Shown here: positions 1 through 5,739 of the stretch, one piece after another
Numbering within the stretch: position 1 is the first letter of the stretch
Layout: every line of letters begins with the position of its first letter
DNA from: Gammaproteobacteria bacterium
GTDB taxonomy: Bacteria; Pseudomonadota; Gammaproteobacteria; Pseudomonadales; UBA3067
Length of the DNA: 6,391 nt
Assembly (NCBI GenBank): GCA_002402085.1
Contig: NVVB01000029.1
Span: forward strand, 28,214 to 34,604
Direction: 5' to 3'
The notes under the pieces: generated by a model
Seen by the model: the letters and a program-made list of their open reading frames with translations, nothing else
Told to the model about the DNA's origin: nothing
Database searches by the model: none
Position numbers and translations under genes: made by a program

Positions 1-333
1 ATTGCTTGGTCTGTTTACTTGATTTCTGCAGGCGGCCTAATCGCTACCGCATGGACAATCGCTAAAACTTTTCAATCGAGTGATGCACGTCGTTTAATGC
101 TGTCGCTGGTCAGTGTATTTATACTCATGCCTTGGTATGTGTCTGAAGGGCAATCCTATCTGGCACCGGCCTTTTTGGTGGCATTACTGGATGCCGTGAC
201 GGAAAGCGTGCAACAAGCCTCTCGTGCGGGCGTGCCTTTATTGGCTGGGCTGATTCTTTGTGTTTTTATAAACGTCTTAGCTTCCTGGCTATTGCGCTTG
301 ATCAATCCAGAAAAGAGCAGTGCTTCTAGCTAG
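1..333 (+). CDS. C-terminal part of an unrecognised multi-pass membrane protein (5' end outside window)
   Basis: The reading frame is open from base 1 and stops at TAG 331-333, giving 110 residues. An in-frame TTG at 19 has no ribosome binding site and falls inside a hydrophobic stretch, so the true start is upstream of the window. Three hydrophobic segments can be seen: the very N-terminal visible part (about 1-20), one around 34-49 (LMLSLVSVFILMPWYV), and one near the C-terminus (about 80-98, LLAGLILCVFINVLASWLL), followed by a short Lys/Ser-rich tail. The piece MPWYVSEGQSYLAPAFLVALLDAV looks like a conserved loop rather than random sequence, but I do not recognise the family and give no function. 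No strong terminator follows directly; the next inverted repeat is about 240 bp downstream. Confidence 0.75.
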   Translation: MAWSVYLISAGGLIATAWTIAKTFQSSDARRLMLSLVSVFILMPWYVSEGQSYLAPAFLVALLDAVTESVQQASRAGVPLLAGLILCVFINVLASWLLRLINPEKSSASS

Positions 334-508
334 ACACTTGCTTATACCGATGATCTTCTTGGGTTAGCGTGATCTTTTTATCCTCATCCTTTGGCCGTAT
401 TTGTTGGTTCTTGCGTGACCGCTATGGTTAGCCGGTGGGGTGCAGGGGGATCTTATACCAATCAATGCGATAGAGGGGACAGTGATCGAGGAGAAAGTTT
501 TTCCAAGA

Positions 509-536
509 TTGTTATTACGCCTATTTCTGCTATACC
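509..536 (+). promoter_or_regulatory. possible extended -10 promoter for the three-TM gene
   Basis: A -35-like TTGTTA (509-514) is followed after 16 bases by TATACC (531-536), which is preceded by TG plus one base (528-530), as in extended -10 promoters. Both hexamers match consensus at four of six positions. Transcription from about 543 would give a leader of about 165 nt that includes the inverted repeat at 573-615. This is pattern matching only. Confidence 0.25.
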
Positions 537-572
537 TAATAAACGAAAAAGATAGATTTTTATGTTGTCGAT

Positions 573-616
573 AAAAGAGGCCTGGACAGCTAGGATAGTT
601 TTTAGAGCCTCTTTTT
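573..616. terminator. long-loop inverted repeat, weak terminator or leader hairpin
   Basis: AAAAGAGGC (573-581) is perfectly complementary to GCCTCTTTT (607-615), with one further T after it. The A-run on the left and T-run on the right resemble a bidirectional intrinsic terminator. However, the loop is 25 bases and the GC core only five pairs, which makes it weak. It could end the transcript of the upstream membrane-protein gene, or act as a hairpin in the leader of the gene starting at 708. Confidence 0.3.
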
Positions 617-707
617 AGAAAGTTAGCCGAAACAAGAATTGAAGCAACACGGAATGTTGTGCAGGGCGTAATCACCTGTAGCTCTAAAGGATAAGAGGCT
701 CGTTAAT

Positions 708-1379
708 ATGGCGAATCATATTTTTATATTGGCGGCAGTAATGTTGCTCGCTGGTGTGTTTGGTGGGTTGGTGAATTTTTACCTCAACTCCCAAACCGAC
801 CCTGATGCAACGAGCTTGCCTCGATGTATTGTTGTTGGTATCGGGGCTTCTTTTTTGGTGCCGGTTATTCTTGATGTGGTGTCGAGCGAGCTTATCATTG
901 AGAGTCAGGCGGACCCTTCTAAGTTACTTATCTTTACTGGTTTTTGTTTGATCTCAGCGATAATCTCAAGGCTATTTATTTCAAACCTTTCTGAACGCAT
1001 CCTGATTCAGGCCCAAAGCGCTCACCATAAGACCGATAATGTGCAGCACGATTTGAGAATGATTAAAGATGAGCTGGTTCCCCTGATTGAAACGGAAACT
1101 GAGCAAGACATTGAAACTGTATTCAGTGACGATGAAGTATTGTTGGCGCATAAAGAGTTAGACATCACCTCATCAAAAGTGTTGAAAACGCTGGGCACAG
1201 GGCGCTTTATCTTTCGGTCGGTCGTAGGGCTTTGCCGTGAAGCGAACGCAGATGAAAATACAATGTCTAGAACGCTTACGGTCTTGGTGGCTCGGGATTT
1301 AGCGGGCAAGGTCAGTGGTAAGAATGGCGTGCGCTGGTACATCACTGAAAAAGGTCGACGAGTATTAGAGACTATCTAA
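708..1379 (+). CDS. three-TM protein with C-terminal winged-helix-like domain (YEATS-associated type)
   Basis: The 223-residue product has three predicted transmembrane helices at about 5-26, 39-58 and 73-92. A polar, acidic, probably helical linker (about 93-145) follows. A compact C-terminal region (about 150-223) resembles a winged helix: predicted helices around FRSVVGLCREAN and DENTMSRTLTVLVARDL, then a strand-like GVRWYITEKGRRVLE that looks like the wing and final helix of MarR/ArsR-type domains. The start ATG has TAAGAGG (692-698) nine bases upstream. The layout recalls, from memory, proteins named 'YEATS-associated helix-containing' (three-TM partners of prokaryotic YEATS-like domains proposed in nucleotide-signalling and conflict systems). 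No YEATS-like gene is visible here, so the family name is tentative. Three helices with a basic tail on the third suggest the C-terminus is cytosolic. The vWA gene follows after 80 bp with no terminator seen, so an operon is plausible. DNA binding is an inference from fold-like pattern only. Confidence 0.85.
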   Translation: MANHIFILAAVMLLAGVFGGLVNFYLNSQTDPDATSLPRCIVVGIGASFLVPVILDVVSSELIIESQADPSKLLIFTGFCLISAIISRLFISNLSERILIQAQSAHHKTDNVQHDLRMIKDELVPLIETETEQDIETVFSDDEVLLAHKELDITSSKVLKTLGTGRFIFRSVVGLCREANADENTMSRTLTVLVARDLAGKVSGKNGVRWYITEKGRRVLETI

Positions 1380-1450
1380 GGGTGATTTTTAGTCCAATAG
1401 AACACCTTCAGTGGAAAGGTTAAAACGAATTACTCTGAGAGCAAAGTTGA

Positions 1451-1455
1451 AGGAG
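1451..1455 (+). promoter_or_regulatory. ribosome binding site of the vWA gene
   Basis: AGGAG lies four bases before the ATG at 1460, inside AAGGAGTGAT, which extends the match to the 16S rRNA 3' end on both sides. It supports the start that yields a complete signal peptide. Its strength argues for efficient translation initiation independent of the upstream gene. Confidence 0.6.
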
Positions 1456-1459
1456 TGAT

Positions 1460-3760
1460 ATGATTCTGAGACGTCTAACAGTTTTGAATCATCTTGCTCT
1501 GCCTGCAGTATTCTTCATGGCCCTTATTTTTGTGCCATGCTCTTTTCTTGCCGCAAAAGAACCTGCACCTGTAGCCGATATTCGGGTGGTTGTGGATATC
1601 TCTGGGAGCATGAAAAGAAATGACCCCAATAATCTACGCATTCCTGCGGTAGAGCTATTAATTGATTTGTTACCCAATAACAGCAGAGCTGGCGTATGGA
1701 CTTTTGGGAAATACGTCAACATGTTGGTTAAGCATGATTATGTGTCTAATAGTTGGAAGCTCGGGTCTAAACTTCAACTTCAAGAAATTAATTCGATAGC
1801 GCTTTATACCAATATCGGTGAAGCAATTGAAACTGCCGCTGTGGGGTGGTTAGACCCAGATCCTCGCTATGATCGAAGTATTATCTTGCTCACTGATGGC
1901 AAGGTGGATATCTCAAAGTCAGATCAGCTCAATCGTAAAGAGCGTCAGCGTATACTTGACCACGTAATTCCTCGGCTGGCAAAATCTAAAGTAAAAGTGC
2001 ATACCATCGCTTTATCCAAAAATTCTGATAAGGCGTTGTTAAAACGATTTGCACTGAATACCGGCGGTTCATTTTCAGAGGCAAATTCCGCGAATGATTT
2101 GATGCAGATATTTTTAAATGCATTCGATTCGGCAGTGCCTACTGTACAAGTTCCTATCGAAGGCAATAAATTTAATATCGATGCCGGCGTAAAAGAGTTT
2201 ACGGTGCTTATTTTCCGTAAGCGGAACAGTACAGCCACTGAGCTTATTTCCCCTCAAGGAACAAGGCTGAGTAAAACGAGTCGTAATAATAATTTGAATT
2301 GGTTGAGTACCAATGCATACGATTTAGTTACTTTGACTAAGCCTACTCCCGGCAAGTGGGGTCTAAAGGCGGATATCGATCCGGATAATCGAGTCTCGAT
2401 TGTGAGCGATTTAACCCTCGACGTCGATAAAATCCCCGTTAATGTAGCAATGGGTGAGAAGGTCGTTATTAACATTCGCTTGTTAGAAAAAGGACAGCCG
2501 ATTACGGATCCAGGCTTTTTGAAATTGGTCGACATACAGGTCAGCCAGGCGCAAGAGGGGGGCAAAACTTGGTCCGCGGTATTGGGCGGCGCTAAAAAGA
2601 AAGGTGTGATTGGACCCGGTGCTTATACCGCCAAGTTTGGCAAGACGATAATCCCCGGAAATCATGAGTTCACCATTATTGCGGATGGGAAAACCTTTCA
2701 ACGAAAAGTTTCTCAGAAGGTGACAGTGTATGAGGATTTGCTGCACATCGAGCAGTTGGAGTCAGGAAGTGCTGAGAACAAGCAGTTTTCGTTAAAGATT
2801 GTTCCTCAATCGGGCGTCCTAGACCTAGATCAAACCTCGGTAGTGGTTAGCATTCAATTGCCTGATCAAAATACGGAAGATAATGCGGTGCCTTTCATTA
2901 ATGGTGAATATTGGGAGTATCAATTTCATCCTGAAGCCGGCCCCGGGGAATATAGCTTGACCGTGGTGATGGCGGGCAAGGCTAGCACGGGTCGATCCAT
3001 CGCGTTGCACCGCGGGCCGTATACTTTTAATCACGAAGCTGAACTCATGCCGGCGATGGAAGAAGTGATGGCTGAGGCCCTTGATGTTGAAGTGGCGCAA
3101 GTAGACGAAGCATTAATGGTGGAGCCGGCTGAGCTCGCTGAAACGGTTGAGTCTGAGCCTTTACCCGAAGAAGCCATCGCTGATCCTGAGGACCAAGCGC
3201 TTGTTGATTCTAATGAGGAGGGGATTGATCTATTTGCCTTGATTGCGATACTTGTCGGAGGTAATGGGTTGTTAGGCGGTATTGGCTTTGGTATTTATAA
3301 ATTCATTCAAAAACGCAAACAGTCGAAGGAGGGTGATCCGGACGCTGATCCTGAGGCAGCTGAACTGGATGTAGATACTGCGGAGAAAGATGCCCCCGAA
3401 CCTGAAGCCCCCGAAGTAGATGAAACCGTTTTGGCGCCAGCTGCTGCTCCGCTAGAAGAGTCGATGAGCGCGACCCCTGAAAGTGATGATTTGTCTATGG
3501 GTGACGATCTATCCATGGGAGGCGACGATACCATGGAGGCTGACATTAACGATTCATTGCTTTCCTTAGGCGACGACGATGATGACGAAGAGGGTGGCGA
3601 TGAAGCATTGGCCGCGTCGGTCGCAGATGAATTAATGGATTTAGACGCCGAACTTGGCGATATGGATCTAGGGGAGGATGACGGTTCTGATGATAATGAC
3701 TCGATGGATGATGTGGATGATCTGTTGGATTTAGACGGCGATATGGATGACGATATGTAA
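1460..3760 (+). CDS. membrane-anchored vWA-domain protein, TIGR03503-like, with acidic C-terminal tail
   Basis: The 766-residue product begins with a signal peptide (about 1-32: basic MILRR, then a hydrophobic core, then Ala-Ala). A von Willebrand A domain spans about 38-225. Its metal-ion-dependent adhesion site is intact: D46-x-S48-x-S50 (DISGS), T117 (TNIGEA) and D146 (LLTDG). The opening SGSMKRNDPNNLR and the AGVWTFG segment are what I recall of TIGR03503, a gammaproteobacterial family of unknown function. Residues 226-525 look like consecutive beta-sandwich domains, the last ending near RGPYTF. A Glu-rich linker (about 526-588) leads to one transmembrane helix (about 589-613), followed by KFIQKRKQSK; this fits a periplasmic N-terminal part and a cytosolic tail. 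The tail (about 620-766) is very acidic: 32 of the last 66 residues are Asp or Glu and none is Lys or Arg. It contains a tandem DDLSMG pair (676-687). A metal-dependent protein-binding role in the periplasm is family-based; the ligand and the purpose of the tail are unknown. Confidence 0.93.
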   Translation: MILRRLTVLNHLALPAVFFMALIFVPCSFLAAKEPAPVADIRVVVDISGSMKRNDPNNLRIPAVELLIDLLPNNSRAGVWTFGKYVNMLVKHDYVSNSWKLGSKLQLQEINSIALYTNIGEAIETAAVGWLDPDPRYDRSIILLTDGKVDISKSDQLNRKERQRILDHVIPRLAKSKVKVHTIALSKNSDKALLKRFALNTGGSFSEANSANDLMQIFLNAFDSAVPTVQVPIEGNKFNIDAGVKEFTVLIFRKRNSTATELISPQGTRLSKTSRNNNLNWLSTNAYDLVTLTKPTPGKWGLKADIDPDNRVSIVSDLTLDVDKIPVNVAMGEKVVINIRLLEKGQPITDPGFLKLVDIQVSQAQEGGKTWSAVLGGAKKKGVIGPGAYTAKFGKTIIPGNHEFTIIADGKTFQRKVSQKVTVYEDLLHIEQLESGSAENKQFSLKIVPQSGVLDLDQTSVVVSIQLPDQNTEDNAVPFINGEYWEYQFHPEAGPGEYSLTVVMAGKASTGRSIALHRGPYTFNHEAELMPAMEEVMAEALDVEVAQVDEALMVEPAELAETVESEPLPEEAIADPEDQALVDSNEEGIDLFALIAILVGGNGLLGGIGFGIYKFIQKRKQSKEGDPDADPEAAELDVDTAEKDAPEPEAPEVDETVLAPAAAPLEESMSATPESDDLSMGDDLSMGGDDTMEADINDSLLSLGDDDDDEEGGDEALAASVADELMDLDAELGDMDLGEDDGSDDNDSMDDVDDLLDLDGDMDDDM

Positions 3761-3845
3761 GTATTTGACTCTGTTTTTATTGTCAGGTTTGTCGCGTTGG
3801 TTTAAACAAAAATATTATTACTCTGGAGTCTGAAAGGGGGGCGGG

Positions 3846-3851
3846 TATAAT
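3846..3851 (+). promoter_or_regulatory. consensus -10 box upstream of the HIT gene
   Basis: TATAAT matches the sigma70 -10 consensus exactly and lies 29 bases before the ATG at 3881, which would give a leader of about 20 nt. No convincing -35 box exists at 16-18 bases upstream (the region reads around CTCTGGAG), so the promoter may be weak or activator-dependent. It suggests the HIT gene can be transcribed separately from the vWA gene. Confidence 0.4.
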
Positions 3852-3871
3852 CACATGAAATTTGGTTGTGT

Positions 3872-3878
3872 GGAGGTG
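3872..3878 (+). promoter_or_regulatory. ribosome binding site that fixes the HIT start at 3881
   Basis: GGAGGTG is complementary to seven bases of the 16S rRNA 3' end and sits just ahead of the ATG at 3881. The alternative in-frame TTG at 3866 overlaps no binding site and would place this site inside the coding region, so 3881 is chosen. Confidence 0.8.
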
Positions 3879-3880
3879 TT

Positions 3881-4384
3881 ATGACAGCTTGTGTGTTTTG
3901 TGATGTGGTCGCCAAAGAAGCGCCTGCCAGTGTTGTCTATGAAGATTCTGAATGCATTGTAATCATGGATATTTTTCCCGTACGCGTAGGGCATACTCTG
4001 GTTATTTCCAAGCAGCACGCCCAGCATTTAAGAGAGTTAAGTCCTTTTCATCGCGAACACCTTTTTGATGTGGCTAACCGAGTCACTGTTGCTCAAAGTC
4101 GATGCGGCATTCCCTTCGATGCCTCTAATTTAATAGTGAATGATGGCAAAGCTGCGAATCAACACGTCCCTCATGTTCATATTCATTTAATTCCTCGAAC
4201 CAAAAAAGACACATTAGCCTTCGTTAGTTCTTTTTTTACGCGAATGTTAAAAGTGTTTGGCGAAGAATCAAAACGAAAGCGTCTAGATCGCACCGCTCAA
4301 CGAATCAAAAGACAACTTGAAATGGACTGGCAGGAAAAAAAGTCTAAGTTGTCGGTTGTAGACCCACTTAAAGCTTTAAAATAA
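3881..4384 (+). CDS. HIT-family nucleotide-binding protein
   Basis: The 167-residue product carries the histidine-triad signature HVHIH at 98-102, inside QHVPHVHIHLIPR; the central His of the triad is the expected nucleophile attacking nucleotide alpha-phosphates. Other family marks are CxxC at 4-7 (often half of a zinc site in bacterial HIT proteins), the segment IMDIFPVRVGHTLVISKQH (28-46), and NLIVNDGKAANQHVPH (83-98). The closest types are HinT/Fhit-like hydrolases acting on nucleoside phosphoramidates or dinucleoside polyphosphates, in the cytosol; the substrate cannot be decided from sequence. After the core, residues 112-167 form a charged, mostly basic, probably helical extension (KRKRLDR, RIKRQLEMDW) longer than in minimal HIT proteins of about 110-120 residues. 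It has its own -10 box and strong ribosome binding site, and is followed by two hairpins, so it is probably monocistronic. Confidence 0.93.
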   Translation: MTACVFCDVVAKEAPASVVYEDSECIVIMDIFPVRVGHTLVISKQHAQHLRELSPFHREHLFDVANRVTVAQSRCGIPFDASNLIVNDGKAANQHVPHVHIHLIPRTKKDTLAFVSSFFTRMLKVFGEESKRKRLDRTAQRIKRQLEMDWQEKKSKLSVVDPLKALK

Positions 4385-4448
4385 ACCCTCCTCCTTATAG
4401 GTGAGTGCTTCTATAGCGCAGAATTTCCTGTGTCTATAACGTACCATG

Positions 4449-4473
4449 GCACACTTTGGCCCTCGAAGTGTGC
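4449..4473. terminator. hairpin downstream of the HIT gene
   Basis: GCACACTT (4449-4456) pairs perfectly with AAGTGTGC (4466-4473) around a nine-base loop. No T-run follows, so it is not a textbook intrinsic terminator. It may stabilise the 3' end of the HIT transcript, end it with Rho, or be a protein-binding palindrome. Confidence 0.4.
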
Positions 4474-4480
4474 GCGAAGA

Positions 4481-4499
4481 GATCCAGTTATACTGGGTC
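4481..4499. repeat. second hairpin, between the HIT and amidotransferase genes
   Basis: GATCCAGT (4481-4488) pairs with ACTGGGTC (4492-4499), eight pairs with one G-T wobble, around a three-base TAT loop. It begins seven bases after the previous hairpin, ends 42 bases before the next start codon, and has no adjoining T-run. Confidence 0.4.
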
Positions 4500-4515
4500 C
4501 ACACGCTTACTTTAT

Positions 4516-4521
4516 TATAAC
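4516..4521 (+). promoter_or_regulatory. possible -10 box for the amidotransferase gene
   Basis: TATAAC matches the -10 consensus at five of six positions in an AT-rich stretch directly after the two hairpins. Initiation about seven bases later would leave a leader of only about 14 nt before the ATG at 4542. No -35 box is evident at normal spacing. Tentative. Confidence 0.25.
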
Positions 4522-4541
4522 GTTTGGTTGTTATTCTTATT

Positions 4542-5327
4542 ATGTGTGAATTACTCGGTATGAGTGCAAATACTGCTACTGATATCTGCTTCAGTTTTAC
4601 TGAATTGGTGTCCCGTGGTGGAGGCAGTGGTCCACATAGTGATGGTTGGGGGATATCTTTCTATGAAGGCAAGGCCTTTCGGGAGTTCAAGGATACCGCC
4701 GCCAGCGTTAATTCTGAGATTGCCAAATTCGTTGCTAATTACCCGATCAAAAGCCATATCGTAATCAGTCATATTCGACAGGCGAATTCAGGTCGAGTTT
4801 GCCTGGAAAATACCCACCCTTTTTCAAGAGAGCTTTGGGGGAGATCGTGGGTATTTGCCCACAATGGTCAATTAAAGGGCATTAAGAAAAAAGCCTTGCG
4901 GTACTACAGGCCCATAGGCAGTACTGACAGTGAGCATGCTTTTTGCTGGATGCTTGATCAAATAAGAATTAAGTACGCCTCCCTTCCTCCCACTGACTTT
5001 CAGTTATCGAAATTTATCGCAGGCTTAAGTGCAGAAATTGCCCCTCATGGCGTCTTTAACTTTTTACTAAGTGATGCTAAATCCCTCTACATTCATTGTT
5101 CGACTAAATTATGCTGGATTACTCGACAGGCGCCCTTTGGTAAAGCTCGGTTAGCAGATGCCGAGGTAGAAATAGATTTCAGTCAGCACACCACCTTGAA
5201 TGACATTGTCACTGTTATTGCAACCACCCCCTTAACGGAGGATGAGTCCTGGACTTCGATGCTGCCGGGTGATTTTACTGTCTTTCAGGGAGGGCAGCGC
5301 ACCTACTCATCGACTAGCCCGGCATAA
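4542..5327 (+). CDS. class II glutamine amidotransferase, YafJ-type
   Basis: The 261-residue product starts MCELLGMSAN. Class II (Ntn-type) glutamine amidotransferases use an N-terminal Cys exposed by Met removal, so the ATG at 4542 must be the start; the upstream in-frame TTG at 4524 would bury Cys2 and is rejected. Further family motifs are RGGGSGPHSDGWGISFY (25-41), SHIRQAN (76-82) with the substrate-binding Arg79, NTHPF (90-94), FAHNGQL (105-111) with the oxyanion-hole Asn108-Gly109, and GSTDSE (126-131). Length and motif order fit stand-alone YafJ-like proteins (E. coli YafJ is about 255 residues), which carry the glutaminase domain with no fused synthase; the physiological acceptor or substrate is unsettled. 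Cytosolic, as there is no signal or TM segment. There is no recognisable Shine-Dalgarno sequence in the 20 bases before the start, unlike the other genes here. Its downstream neighbour lies 480 bp away, so it appears to be transcribed alone. Confidence 0.93.
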   Translation: MCELLGMSANTATDICFSFTELVSRGGGSGPHSDGWGISFYEGKAFREFKDTAASVNSEIAKFVANYPIKSHIVISHIRQANSGRVCLENTHPFSRELWGRSWVFAHNGQLKGIKKKALRYYRPIGSTDSEHAFCWMLDQIRIKYASLPPTDFQLSKFIAGLSAEIAPHGVFNFLLSDAKSLYIHCSTKLCWITRQAPFGKARLADAEVEIDFSQHTTLNDIVTVIATTPLTEDESWTSMLPGDFTVFQGGQRTYSSTSPA

Positions 5328-5432
5328 GGCTAGGTATCACGAGTTTGGGGCGATTATGCGGTAGAGCACTAAGGGTGCTTGGTCGGGTTGTTTTAGTCGT
5401 GCGAGTTCTTATTCATTGCTTGAGAGGGCGGG

Positions 5433-5455
5433 AAAGCGCTGTTTAGCGCGCTTTT
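5433..5455 (+). terminator. probable intrinsic terminator after the amidotransferase gene
   Basis: AAAGCGC (5433-5439) pairs with GCGCTTT (5448-5454) around an eight-base loop, and the right arm runs into TTTT. The GC-rich core and T-ending arm fit a short intrinsic terminator, though the T-run is brief and partly in the stem. It lies about 105 bases after the stop codon. Confidence 0.5.
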
Positions 5456-5534
5456 AACTTGCCATATTGCCCGGGGCCGATTAAATTACAGGTCGGTACT
5501 ATTTTGACCTTCGTTTTAGTCAGTTCATTACGCT

Positions 5535-5564
5535 TTGACACGTTGAAATAGTGTGCGTTAACAT
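5535..5564 (+). promoter_or_regulatory. possible promoter for the MoxR transcript
   Basis: TTGACA (5535-5540) is a perfect -35 box. TAACAT (5559-5564), 18 bases downstream, matches the -10 consensus at four of six positions. Transcription from about 5571 would give a leader of roughly 235 nt containing all the repeats between 5618 and 5751. A nearby TTGACG (5589) with TATAAC (5609) has only a 14-base spacer and is less likely. Confidence 0.3.
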
Positions 5565-5617
5565 GCATTTATGGTCAATTCGAACGGGTTGACGCATTAA
5601 GACAGGTTTATAACAAG

Positions 5618-5643
5618 GCTTTTTGTTCAGGAAGCTTTTTGTT
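5618..5643. repeat. direct repeat of GCTTTTTGTT
   Basis: Two identical ten-base copies occur at 5618-5627 and 5634-5643, 16 bases apart start to start. The role is unknown; they adjoin a second pair of direct repeats immediately to the right. Confidence 0.5.
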
Positions 5644-5662
5644 GCTTACAGCTAGCTTACAG
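5644..5662. repeat. direct repeat of GCTTACAG with 11-base period
   Basis: Identical copies at 5644-5651 and 5655-5662 are 11 bases apart, close to one helical turn, so a protein binding both would meet the same DNA face. CTAG tetranucleotides follow at 5652-area and 5664-area positions. Possible regulator site; no known regulator is assigned. Confidence 0.45.
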
Positions 5663-5687
5663 GGCTAGGTAAATAAGCAGTTACTAT

Positions 5688-5711
5688 CCCTAACGGCATG
5701 TCGAGTTAGGG
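5688..5711. repeat. hairpin in the MoxR leader
   Basis: CCCTAAC (5688-5694) is perfectly complementary to GTTAGGG (5705-5711) around a ten-base loop. A G-T pair can extend it outward by one. There is no T-run after it, so it is not an intrinsic terminator; it is either an RNA structure in the leader or a dyad operator. Confidence 0.45.
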
Positions 5712-5739
5712 GGTCAAATTCTCGCCCTCAAATCATATT

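Larger units (their letters stand above)
334..707. other. gene-free spacer upstream of the three-TM winged-helix gene
   Basis: No credible gene was found in these 374 bases. A 103-codon minus-strand frame (364-675) starts with GTG without a ribosome binding site and encodes a Ser/Arg/Asn-rich sequence with no domain character. A 43-codon plus-strand frame (424-555) also lacks a binding site. The spacer holds a possible sigma70-type promoter (509-536), a long-loop inverted repeat (573-615), and two direct copies of CTTATACC (341-348 and 452-459), each followed by a similar A/T-rich flank. The ribosome binding site of the next gene (TAAGAGG, 692-698) lies at its right end. Confidence 0.6.

Noticed and set aside
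424..555. 43-codon plus-strand frame beginning MVSRWGAGG
   Set aside because: There is no ribosome binding site, no recognisable content, and it crosses the candidate promoter.
364..675. 103-codon minus-strand frame in the first spacer
   Set aside because: It starts with GTG, has no ribosome binding site, and its composition (Ser, Arg, Asn scattered) shows no domain or membrane pattern.
3307..3546. Ser/Ala-rich minus-strand frame opposite the acidic tail
   Set aside because: It is the expected mirror of Asp/Glu/Ala-rich codons on the plus strand, not an independent gene.
3866..3880. Upstream TTG start for the HIT protein
   Set aside because: The ribosome binding site GGAGGTG lies inside this extension and correctly precedes the ATG at 3881.
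4524..4541. Upstream TTG start for the amidotransferase
   Set aside because: It would place residues before the catalytic Cys2, which must become N-terminal for activity.
5314..5333. Six-bp inverted repeat CTAGCC/GGCTAG around the amidotransferase stop codon
   Set aside because: The stem is short and has no T-run; the hairpin at 5433-5455 is a better terminator candidate.
5350..5412. tRNA-like words (GCGGTAGAGCAC and GAGTTC) after the amidotransferase gene
   Set aside because: The D-arm-like word is not followed by a foldable anticodon arm, acceptor stem or T-arm, so no cloverleaf forms.
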